The notes below the pieces were generated by a model, which searched no databases, had not been told where the DNA came from, and was given only the letters and a program-made list of their open reading frames with translations. Made by a program: the position numbers and the translations under genes. Shown here in pieces: positions 16,042 to 23,470 of a stretch of DNA of 64,000 nt (position 1 is the first letter of the stretch; each line of letters begins with the position of its first letter). Source of the stretch: Paenibacillus sp. HWE-109 (GTDB taxonomy: Bacteria > Bacillota > Bacilli > Paenibacillales > NBRC-103111). The stretch covers positions 7,207,001-7,271,000 of the forward strand of contig NZ_CP091881.1 of assembly GCF_022163125.1 (NCBI RefSeq), in the 5' to 3' direction.

Positions 16042-17877
16042 TTATTTGATCTTTACTCCTGCCAAGCTTCCCCCTTGTACAAACAAACGTTGAATGTTGG
16101 CTTCAACTGTAGGATCAGCAATCAGCGGCGGCGCATGATGCGGTTTAATACGGGCATCGATGATCAGATTGTCACAGCCCCAATGTTTATTGTCGTAATA
16201 ACTGTTTACCCCGTGAATATCATGGGAAGGATTGCTTCGTGTGAAAGTCACCCACAGGAAATTATTAATGGTTTCACTTAGGAAATCACTATCGTCACAC
16301 AGGATAATCATCGGACAGGATGGCATTGAACCTTGCAGCTGCAGGTTTGCGCTCAGTTCCTGCCATTCCTTTTGCGCATCCTCATACGTAGCAAATTGCG
16401 GGCCTTGCAGCGCTACGATCCCTGGCATAATGAAACGTGGGTTCGTGAACGTCGGCAATCCTTTCAACGGTTCCGGAACTTCTGCACACAAGTCTCTGAT
16501 CTTCTCACCGCTCGCAGCAAAAACCACTTTGCTCCCCTGGTTCAAGCCAGTGCCCGAATAATCCAGCGTATCGATGGTTGTATGGGTTTGAAAATGAATA
16601 TCCCTGTGCAGATCGATTCTCTCTAATATATAAGCTAAAAACTGAGACTCCTTATGGCTATCCAAAGGTTGCTTGTCCTCAGCCGTAATAAATAAATACT
16701 TGGCCAAACTAAGCTGTCCGGTTCCTAGAATACGATTCGCGATGGTCAACAATTCCGCTGGTTGCTTGACTTGTTGGTAGGGCGTATATCTCTCACTGCC
16801 AATCGCAAAAAGCAGCGGATGCACGCCAGCCGCATCTACAGCATGCACTTCTTTGACACCAGGAATCTCCTGCTTGATGGCATCTCCAGTTAACTCGTGA
16901 ATCAACGCACCGAATGATGTGTCTTCTTGAGGTGGACGTCCGACCACTGTAAATGGCCAAATGGCGTTTTCCCTTGCATAAACCTTGTGCACCCGCATTA
17001 ACGGAAACTCATGTGTCAAGCTATAGTAACCCAAATGGTCGCCGAAAGGCCCTTCTGGCTTGGTCTCACCCGGATAAATGTCGCCTGTGATTACGAAATC
17101 AGCATCGTTGCTAATACAATACCCGTCTATATAGCTATAGCGAAAGCGTCGCCCCGCCAGCATACCTGCAAATGTGACTTCGCTTAATCCCTCCGGCAGC
17201 GGCATTACCGCAGATAGCGTGTGAGCAGGAGGCCCTCCAATGAAAATACTAACTTTCAAAGGCTCGCCTTTCTTCGTCGCTTTGTCTTGATGAACCCCAA
17301 TCCCGCGATGAATTTGGTAGTGAACGCCAATTTCCTTATTCAACTCATAGTCATTCCCATTCAACTGTATCCGATACATGCCCAGATTAGCGTTCATAAT
17401 TCCCGCGTTGTCCGGATCTTCACTATAGACCTGGGGCAGCGTGACAAATGCGCCTCCGTCCTTCAGCCAATGCTGGATGAGCGGCAAATCCGAAATGTTA
17501 ATTTCCTGCGCACTTACAGGTAAACTCGAAGATTTCTTCAAAGGCAGCGCTTTGACAGCCGTTAACCCGTTACGAACATGAGTAAAAGGGTTTTTTAGCG
17601 CCTTGATCGGATCTTGCCTAAGGGCAATAACGTTCTGGACATCCTCCCAGTTTTTGCGGAAAATAAACTTACTTCGCTCCAAAGTCCCGAACAAGTTAGA
17701 AACAGCCCTGAATTTCGACCCTTTCACCTTTTCAAATAATAGGGCAGGTCCGCCCGCTTCATACACTTTCATATGGATGGCAGCCATCTCGAGATAAGGG
17801 TCTACCTCTTCCCCAATACGAACCAAATGGCCATGTTTCTCCAAATCAATCAGGCATTCTTCTAAGTTTTGATACAT
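16042..17877 (-). CDS. UbiD-family decarboxylase
   Basis: 611 residues from the ATG at 17877 (MYQNLEECLIDLEKHG), which has AGGAG 8 bases upstream; the frame stays open further but without a ribosome site. UbiD enzymes are prenylated-FMN-dependent reversible (de)carboxylases of aromatic or unsaturated acids. Family features seen: 'NLGMYRIQLNGND', 'HRGIGVHQDKATKKGEPL', 'IFIGGPPAHTL', and the catalytic-glutamate region EGPFGDHLGYYS with a following 'VGRPPQEDTSFGALI'. It is longer than classical UbiD (about 490 aa) and matches the ~610-aa subgroup. The prenyltransferase partner UbiX is not in this window. Substrate cannot be assigned; a role in quinone biosynthesis or aromatic-acid metabolism is possible. 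Flanking intergenic DNA is dense with repeats. Confidence 0.85.
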   Translation of the reverse strand: MYQNLEECLIDLEKHGHLVRIGEEVDPYLEMAAIHMKVYEAGGPALLFEKVKGSKFRAVSNLFGTLERSKFIFRKNWEDVQNVIALRQDPIKALKNPFTHVRNGLTAVKALPLKKSSSLPVSAQEINISDLPLIQHWLKDGGAFVTLPQVYSEDPDNAGIMNANLGMYRIQLNGNDYELNKEIGVHYQIHRGIGVHQDKATKKGEPLKVSIFIGGPPAHTLSAVMPLPEGLSEVTFAGMLAGRRFRYSYIDGYCISNDADFVITGDIYPGETKPEGPFGDHLGYYSLTHEFPLMRVHKVYARENAIWPFTVVGRPPQEDTSFGALIHELTGDAIKQEIPGVKEVHAVDAAGVHPLLFAIGSERYTPYQQVKQPAELLTIANRILGTGQLSLAKYLFITAEDKQPLDSHKESQFLAYILERIDLHRDIHFQTHTTIDTLDYSGTGLNQGSKVVFAASGEKIRDLCAEVPEPLKGLPTFTNPRFIMPGIVALQGPQFATYEDAQKEWQELSANLQLQGSMPSCPMIILCDDSDFLSETINNFLWVTFTRSNPSHDIHGVNSYYDNKHWGCDNLIIDARIKPHHAPPLIADPTVEANIQRLFVQGGSLAGVKIK

Positions 17878-17995
17878 ATCAGTAACTCCTATGTGTAAGT
17901 CATTATATTTTATTATACCCGTTCTTTTGCGCGACGTCTTCTTTGGCCTCCTGATTATGAGCAAAAGCCAACTCCCAAACCCGCAGTCCTAGTAG

Positions 17996-18257
17996 TGAGA
18001 AAACCGGCTTCCCCACCCTGAAAGATGAGCCAATCAAACACGACAAATCCTGTTGAGGGGAACTCTGGTACGCTATTCGGGCAAATAGCAAGGATGCGAG
18101 GGGCACAGCGGAACTACAGGGTCTTATTTTCACGAAAAGCGCTGAATTTCCCTTCAAACAGCAGAATAGCACTCTGTAGTTCCCTCAACCCAGCGATATA
18201 GACACTTTTTGCTAGAATAGCGTATTGTAGTTCCCTTACCTTCGCACGAGGCAGCTG
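17996..18257. repeat. Dispersed intergenic repeat family R2, copy B
   Basis: Colinear with 15552-15804 over its whole length, including CTACAGGGTCTTATTT and the inverted CTGTAGTTCCCTCAACC blocks. The 762-base gap 17878-18639 has no gene; it holds this repeat, R1 copy c and terminators. Confidence 0.65.
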
Positions 18258-18321
18258 GAGCAACTCCATGTTCCCTCCATAAGAAAAACCCAGCCTGCGG
18301 CTAGGTCATCCAGTCCATACA

Positions 18322-18535
18322 CCTTGAGGCAAGCCCAAGCCCTCTAGCGAACTCAATACCCTTTATTCGGCCAAAATCGCTCATTCTGAAATTCTAACGA
18401 ATCCCAGAAGCTCTATTACAACCAAATGATCACCTTTCCGCCTAAAAATTTGCTCGATAGCGTTAATCCAGTTCATTAAATCTCCAAAGTAGCCATTTTC
18501 CGCTCTATAAGCATCCTACAGTTCATTAGATGCCC
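18322..18535 (+). repeat. Dispersed intergenic repeat family R1, copy c
   Basis: This is the longest of the three copies. It shows two related tandem blocks: TAGCGAACTCAATACCCTTT... and TAGCGTTAATCCAGTTCATT... The second ends in CTATAAGCATCCTACAGTTC ATTAGA. It is followed by a perfect stem AACCGCAGA/TCTGCGGTT at 18541-18576. Confidence 0.6.
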
Positions 18536-18593
18536 TTTGGAACCGCAGACCTTCCAAAGCAAAGAAATCTGCGGTTGGACACCAATAAATTCA

Positions 18594-18617
18594 AAAAAAG
18601 CCCCTTCTCAGGGCTTC
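18594..18617 (-). terminator. Terminator of the diguanylate cyclase gene
   Basis: GAAGCCCTGAGAAGGGGCTT followed by TTTTTGAAT on the - strand: a compact GC stem with a U-tract, 23 bp after the stop codon. Confidence 0.75.
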
Positions 18618-18639
18618 GCAGCATTTTAAACAGCTATCA

Positions 18640-20172
18640 TTAGGTTCTCCCTGTGGTCCTACCCTTCCGTTTCACCTCATACATCGCCTTGTCCGCACTA
18701 TTCAGCAACGTATCCACGTCATCGCCATCACTTGGAAAAAAGCTAACCCCTAGACTCAGGCCGATCGGAATCGCTGCTCCCTCGTGCATGAAGACATCCT
18801 GAATAAACGTTTGCTGCAGTTGGTTCAGCTTATCTCTTACAAACTCAACCGAGGAAATTTCGTTTAGAAAGAAGACAAACTCGTCCCCGCCAAATCTAGC
18901 CGCAACCCCTTGCTGGGCAGCAGATTCATTGATTAATCGGGCCGCGTGCTGCAAGATCTCATCGCCGACCTTATGACCATATGTATCGTTCGTCTCTTTA
19001 AAAAGATCCAGATCGACAATGATCAGAGCCAGTTGCTGCTGACGCACTCTTGCATCTTGAATCGCTTCCTCCAATTTTTCGTAGAAGAATCTGCGGTTTG
19101 GCAAAAGAGTGAGAGGATCATGGTAGGCCATGAACGTAATCACTTGCTGGTTTTCCTTCTGTGCTGTAATGTCGCGAATAATTAAAATAACATGGGGCTC
19201 GTTATCCACCCACACATAATCTCCATCTATAAGCACATCGATTCGCTTCTCCTCCGTGCAGATGGTCGTCTCGAAATCACTAATAGCTTTCCTGCTTTGT
19301 ATATGATCTTTCGCTGCTTCTCCGACTAAATCGTAAAAAGTAACATGCTTCAACTTCATAAGTTGAAATAACTGCTTCGCGCTAGGATTGACTTCCTTCA
19401 TCCGCCCATGCTGATCAAGCAGCAGAATAGCCGCGGGGTTCAAATTGAATAGTTTCTCATACTTCTTATCGATAAAGTTAAGAAAATCGAATTTGATCAT
19501 AGCAAGTCTCAGCGCAAAGCACCAGATCAGGCCTGCATAAATATAGGGATAAGGTGGAAGGGCGTCACCAAAATCCAAGTAACCGGTTAGAGCCGTCCAG
19601 ATAAGAACAAGACTTGCGCCCCTGCTTAGCACATTATAGATAGCTTTGCGCTCCACTGTACTTGCATTCGATTTGCCCCTGGCGATCATAAGCAGGAACA
19701 AAGCACTGACGACCAGACTGACGGTTATAGTAATAAAATACGGCTTATCCAAGATAGGCATTTTCCAAACACCTACTTGATTGAAAAGTGCTGTAGAAAT
19801 AATTCGTTCCTTACTGAACAAGTTAATTAATACGACAATAACCGGTATATAGAAAACATACGGATAAATATATTTCGGCATCCGTCTATCGAGTCTGGCA
19901 AACTTAGATAAAACATGAACACCGATACCCGGTATAAGGATGCCTACACTCCCAAACCACTTCGCTGCAAGCACACCACTATATGCGATAGGAAGCTGAT
20001 ACCGAATGAATTCTTCCAGAAACAGGAGGAAATAAAGGCCGATCATGACGCTTACCAATCGATGCTCAGAGCTCTTCGTATTGCGCAGCAGCACATCCAA
20101 CCCCATATATAAGAAGAAAAGGATTGGCAGCAGGTAGGTGAAAATTGGGATTAGCGCTTCTGTTAAGTTCAT
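18640..20172 (-). CDS. Membrane diguanylate cyclase (7TM-PAS-GGDEF)
   Basis: 510 residues. Seven hydrophobic segments (about 1-215) resemble the 7TM sensor of local kinases. A PAS domain (about 235-335; 'AAILLLDQHGRMKEVNPSAKQLF') and a GGDEF domain (about 345-505) with intact RFGGDEFVFF active site and 'DLDLFKETNDTYGHKVGDEIL' follow. It should make cyclic di-GMP from two GTP at the membrane. No RxxD inhibitory (I-) site is present five residues before GGDEF, so product inhibition may be weak. There is no EAL or HD-GYP domain. It is transcribed alone, with its own terminator. The signal is unknown; control of motility or matrix would be usual. Confidence 0.9.
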   Translation of the reverse strand: MNLTEALIPIFTYLLPILFFLYMGLDVLLRNTKSSEHRLVSVMIGLYFLLFLEEFIRYQLPIAYSGVLAAKWFGSVGILIPGIGVHVLSKFARLDRRMPKYIYPYVFYIPVIVVLINLFSKERIISTALFNQVGVWKMPILDKPYFITITVSLVVSALFLLMIARGKSNASTVERKAIYNVLSRGASLVLIWTALTGYLDFGDALPPYPYIYAGLIWCFALRLAMIKFDFLNFIDKKYEKLFNLNPAAILLLDQHGRMKEVNPSAKQLFQLMKLKHVTFYDLVGEAAKDHIQSRKAISDFETTICTEEKRIDVLIDGDYVWVDNEPHVILIIRDITAQKENQQVITFMAYHDPLTLLPNRRFFYEKLEEAIQDARVRQQQLALIIVDLDLFKETNDTYGHKVGDEILQHAARLINESAAQQGVAARFGGDEFVFFLNEISSVEFVRDKLNQLQQTFIQDVFMHEGAAIPIGLSLGVSFFPSDGDDVDTLLNSADKAMYEVKRKGRTTGRT

Positions 20173-20234
20173 TCCGCCACATCCCTTCTTACAGAATCAT
20201 ATCTTAATCGTTGCGAGTTGCCAACCTCTGACTT

Positions 20235-20669
20235 CTACAGCAAAATCCTGTTCTCCAATATGTTTTTCATACTGATATGAGACTTGGAGGGTCCTAGTTT
20301 GCTCAGAGAATCCTGGAACTCGGCGAGTTCCTCTATGGAAGCGGTCTGCACTTTAATGAGATAATTATATTCTCCACTTATGCGATATAAATCCGTTACT
20401 TCCTTAGCTCCTTCACAGAAATCCACAAGCTCCTGGCAGTGTTCCGTTTTTATGAGAATAAACGTAGTTGTCCCCCGGTTCAATTCCCTTAATTGAAAGA
20501 CCGCACTATACCCGGAAATAACGCTCTTCTCCTCCAGTTTGATCATCCGTTCCTTCACAGAGGGCTGAGACATCGCTATTTCTTTGCTAATTTGCGAAAC
20601 CGTCATTCGCGCGTTGTGCTGAAGCAGCTGCATAATCTTTCTATCAATGTCATCTAGATGATGATCCAA
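20235..20669 (-). CDS. Lrp/AsnC-family transcriptional regulator
   Basis: 144 residues: an N-terminal helix-turn-helix (DDIDRKIMQLLQHNARMTVS, then 'QISKEIAMSQPSVKERMIKLEEKSVISGY') and a C-terminal RAM ligand-binding domain (about 68-144; 'TTFILIKTEHCQELVDFC', 'EYNYLIKVQTASIEELAEF'). These proteins form octamers that respond to amino acids. It diverges from a VOC-family gene across a 156-bp spacer with a 14-bp perfect palindrome near its own start, so it probably autoregulates and controls the VOC gene. The effector is unknown. Confidence 0.9.
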   Translation of the reverse strand: MDHHLDDIDRKIMQLLQHNARMTVSQISKEIAMSQPSVKERMIKLEEKSVISGYSAVFQLRELNRGTTTFILIKTEHCQELVDFCEGAKEVTDLYRISGEYNYLIKVQTASIEELAEFQDSLSKLGPSKSHISMKNILENRILL

Positions 20670-20698
20670 ACCTAACGCCTCCTATGATAATCCACAAA

Positions 20699-20712
20699 AT
20701 AAGATATCTTAT
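20699..20712. promoter_or_regulatory. Palindromic operator between Lrp and VOC genes
   Basis: ATAAGATATCTTAT is a perfect 14-bp palindrome about 30 bp upstream of the Lrp-type start. It is flanked by AT-rich DNA with a TATAAT at about 20791 for the VOC gene. Binding by the Lrp protein is inferred. Confidence 0.45.
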
Positions 20713-20825
20713 CTAAAATGCCTTATATTTAATGACTATATCATATTAAAATGCTTATTTTTCACATATATTTTACATTTTCGACTGTTTATAATGAATA
20801 CATCTTAGTTAAGGAGTGATGATAG

Positions 20826-21290
20826 ATGAGTATCAAAGGCCTTGCCCATGTAGCCATTCAAGCCAAAGATTATAACGCAACTATTGCTTTCTATACTGAA
20901 GTTTTAGGATTCAAAATAGGCCATTCTTGGAGTCTGCCTGCTTTTCATATCAAAGAAGCTTCCATGCTGGTTTCCCCTGACCGAAGAACATGCATCGAGG
21001 TTTTTGACAATGAAGCGGTCATCCCCGCGCAAGGCAAGAAAGCGTCATCCGAAGATGAAATCGCTCATGGAGCGCTGCTGCATCTCGCCTTCTATGTGGA
21101 TAATGTCGATGACATATACCAAAAAGCTCTTGCTCATGGAGCAAAAGCTTTTATTGAACCAAGTCGGCTTTCTCTCGGCGTGCCACCGCTTGAAGTAAAG
21201 AATGCCCTTGTGCATAGTCCCAATGGAGAGGTTATTGAGTTTATTAAGGATGTTGATTTTGATCTTTCTACTACGAACTCCTACAAATGA
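20826..21290 (+). CDS. VOC (glyoxalase/bleomycin-resistance fold) family protein
   Basis: 154 residues with the paired beta-alpha-beta-beta-beta modules of the vicinal-oxygen-chelate superfamily. The first begins 'GLAHVAIQAKDYNATIAFYTEVLGF' and the second 'LLHLAFYVDNVDDIYQKALAHGAK', ending 'HSPNGEVIEFIK'. The histidines at the start of each module and the glutamate in VIEF are the usual metal ligands. A lyase or dioxygenase-like enzyme is expected, but the substrate cannot be named. GGAGTGATGATAG lies just upstream of the ATG. Its 3' end overlaps the convergent deacetylase gene by 10 bp. It is probably controlled by the divergent Lrp-type regulator. Confidence 0.8.
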   Translation: MSIKGLAHVAIQAKDYNATIAFYTEVLGFKIGHSWSLPAFHIKEASMLVSPDRRTCIEVFDNEAVIPAQGKKASSEDEIAHGALLHLAFYVDNVDDIYQKALAHGAKAFIEPSRLSLGVPPLEVKNALVHSPNGEVIEFIKDVDFDLSTTNSYK

Positions 21291-22048
21291 GCTTGACCGG
21301 GAAGCTTAGTGTCGTGTCCAACTTTGCCAACACTCCTAGCTTCCCTGTTCAATAGCTCATCCGTTCGCAGGCATTCCATACCCTTCCTGCGGACCTCGAT
21401 TAGAACTTCCTTCAACCCTGCGATCATCTGCCGCGGCGCATCTTCATTCGCCCCAAGTGTATCGCCGCTATCGTGAAGTACGATAATGGAGCCAGGCTTA
21501 ATCCTTCTCAATAAGTTCATCTTTAATTGTTCTACGCTGACCGCTGGTTTCCAATCTCCAACCATGACGGACCAGAGGACAATTCGGTAATTTTTTCTCA
21601 TCAAGATAAGATCACCTATATTAAGGAGCCCCCATGGCGGTCGATAGACAATGGGTCTCTCTCCTGTGATTCGTTCCACGATATCCGCTGTGCGGTCTGC
21701 TTGCTCGCGTCTATTCGCCCAGGGGGACAAGATCCAATTGGATCGATGAATGTAGTTATGAATACCGATTTGGTGCCCCTCCTGATGCATCCGCCGAATC
21801 AATTCAGGGTGTTCTTCCGCCTTTTTGCCGAGTACGAAGAAAGTAGCTTTCACGTCATGCTCCTGTAGCAAATCCAGCAAATCAGGCGTATAGGAAGGAT
21901 CTGGCCCGTCATCGAAAGTAAAGGCAACGCCCTTCCCTGCTTTTCCTTTGGAGAGGACGCCCCAACCGCATATGCGGGTAAGAATAAAGGGAACCATCGT
22001 ATAAAGAATCATGGCATCCAGGGAAACAATCATTAGCATTCGTATCAT
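21281..22048 (-). CDS. Polysaccharide deacetylase (NodB homology)
   Basis: 255 residues with one N-terminal membrane segment (about 1-28) and a NodB catalytic domain. Carbohydrate-esterase-4 motifs are visible: TFDDGPD (catalytic base and metal ligand), HNYIH (metal histidines), RPPWG, VGDW and IVLHD. It should remove acetyl groups from peptidoglycan or another cell-wall/matrix polysaccharide on the outer face of the membrane. The start overlaps the stop of the YkoP-like gene by 4 nt, so the two are translationally coupled. The C-terminal ~25 residues are poorly conserved-looking, and the gene overlaps the convergent VOC gene. Confidence 0.85.
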   Translation of the reverse strand: MIRMLMIVSLDAMILYTMVPFILTRICGWGVLSKGKAGKGVAFTFDDGPDPSYTPDLLDLLQEHDVKATFFVLGKKAEEHPELIRRMHQEGHQIGIHNYIHRSNWILSPWANRREQADRTADIVERITGERPIVYRPPWGLLNIGDLILMRKNYRIVLWSVMVGDWKPAVSVEQLKMNLLRRIKPGSIIVLHDSGDTLGANEDAPRQMIAGLKEVLIEVRRKGMECLRTDELLNREARSVGKVGHDTKLPGQAHL

Positions 22049-22677
22049 GAAATCGCCTCTTCCTTCCTTCGATTCTGCCGTTCCTGATGACCATTTTCAC
22101 GTGATATGAAACGCTCCTTCAGAGCTTGCTTGCTGATCAAGAGCCTCATCGGAAACAGCTTCTCGCTGCTGTTTTGCATCTGTTGGTTGCCCTCCGGGTG
22201 GAGGACACGAAGCAGAAGGCGCAGATATCTCGTATAAAATCGTTGTTGCCACTTGGATTCTATAGGATGTTGTTCAAACCCTATGCCATGAATGATCCCG
22301 CGGTGAAGCAGGGTTATTCCTGTTAGAGCTTGAACCTTCAATAGCTCTGGATGACTATCCAGTTCTAAGTTAATTTGCTTCATGGCATCCCGAAACATGC
22401 GTGCTATCCTCAATCCAGCTCGATCTGCACCGAACGCACGTGAAAGCCGCAGCACCTGCCGGTTATCCAGATGAAGCTCGCCTACCCAATCCCCGACAAC
22501 TATCCTATGCCCATCTTGACAGATCATGCTCTTTCCTTGATGCTGCCTGACCAACAATTTACATATACCGTATTTTTGCACGGACTTACTGCGAAATCGG
22601 GTCAGGATATCAAATATATGTTCCCAGACAATCCACAGGGATTGTAAAGATATCTTCATAAGTGATGACGTTGACAT
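22045..22677 (-). CDS. YkoP-like protein
   Basis: 210 residues resembling Bacillus YkoP and the YkoP-like domain found in or beside polysaccharide deacetylases: 'DGHRIVVGDWVGELHLDNRQVL' followed by a helical segment and 'KVQALTGITLLHRGIIHGIGFE', a pattern typical of the family. No membrane segment is strong. It is the middle gene of a tight three-gene operon (9 bp after the membrane-protein gene, 4-nt overlap with the deacetylase gene), so it probably serves the same cell-envelope process. The biochemical role is unknown. Confidence 0.7.
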   Translation of the reverse strand: MSTSSLMKISLQSLWIVWEHIFDILTRFRSKSVQKYGICKLLVRQHQGKSMICQDGHRIVVGDWVGELHLDNRQVLRLSRAFGADRAGLRIARMFRDAMKQINLELDSHPELLKVQALTGITLLHRGIIHGIGFEQHPIESKWQQRFYTRYLRLLLRVLHPEGNQQMQNSSEKLFPMRLLISKQALKERFISRENGHQERQNRRKEEAIS

Positions 22678-22686
22678 ACTCTTTTC

Positions 22687-23289
22687 CTACTCTCTTTTTT
22701 GGTTTCGAACAAAGGATCCAACTATGCGGCGCGTGTAGCCGCCAACCCACTTTACCAGAATGCTGCCTAAGTAAGGACCGATCCATAGATATAAGACACC
22801 TGCAAGCATGACGAGGAGTGAGGCACCAAATGTTCTAATTTCCATTCCGACAAAGGTAAGATCAATCCACAAATACATAACAGGGGCCAACAAGAAGATA
22901 AAGGGTGCTACGTAGAAAAGCACAATACAAATGAGACAGACAAGCCCAATAACGAATTTCAGCATCAGCCAGAAAATCGCTTTCCAATTCCGAGCATCCA
23001 AGAACTCCATTTTAACCTGTTCCCATAAACTCCCTTGTGTTCTTGATCGACTTGGCATATCGCAGGTGGAAATATCGGTGTAGATTTTGGTCTGAATCCG
23101 CTCGTATTGTACAAACCTGCTAGTCGTGCTTAACACATAAGAGAGAATAGGAAGCCCCACCAAGGTGAATGCCATTGCGATACCCAAGGTTATGCCTACT
23201 AAATAAAAGCACAAGTAAAACAGCCCTGTCGCAAAAGTAAGCAGTAAAAAACAGAAGTTTCTCATATGTTTCCGGATGATTTGGTTCAT
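22687..23289 (-). CDS. Multi-pass membrane protein of the putative-sensor family
   Basis: 200 residues with about four to five membrane segments (for example 'FCFLLLTFATGLFYLCFYLVG' split by an aromatic stretch, and 'FVIGLVCLICIVLFYVAPFIFLLAPVMYLW'). The layout, including 'TLVGLPILSYVLSTTSRFVQYER', matches the putative-sensor domain that is normally fused to, or next to, NarL-type histidine kinases. The kinase-response regulator fusion gene lies immediately upstream on the same strand, but a terminator-like hairpin separates them. The start has GAGGGAGAG. It heads the operon with the YkoP-like and deacetylase genes. Confidence 0.65.
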   Translation of the reverse strand: MNQIIRKHMRNFCFLLLTFATGLFYLCFYLVGITLGIAMAFTLVGLPILSYVLSTTSRFVQYERIQTKIYTDISTCDMPSRSRTQGSLWEQVKMEFLDARNWKAIFWLMLKFVIGLVCLICIVLFYVAPFIFLLAPVMYLWIDLTFVGMEIRTFGASLLVMLAGVLYLWIGPYLGSILVKWVGGYTRRIVGSFVRNQKRE

Positions 23290-23410
23290 GTTATCTCTCC
23301 CTCTGTACTCGGTATACCGCTTATGCTAGCGCTTAGGATGTATAATCGACCAGTGCCATAATGTCATATGACGAAATCCACGCGGTAATCCCCCCAAAAA
23401 GCCAAATAAA

Positions 23411-23453
23411 AACACCTTTCGTCTACTTCCTGAAGGAATGTATAGAAGGTGTT
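23411..23453 (-). terminator. Terminator after the kinase-response regulator fusion gene
   Basis: AACACCTT (- strand from 23453) and AAGGTGTT (ending 23411) enclose an inner CCTTCAGG stem, with TTTTATTTGG following. It lies just past the stop codon of the fusion gene. Confidence 0.65.
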
Positions 23454-23470
23454 CCATGTTCACTATTCGG

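Noticed and set aside
1084..18535. CRISPR array made of the R1 repeats
   Set aside because: Copies are kilobases apart, diverged, and have no regular spacers or cas genes.
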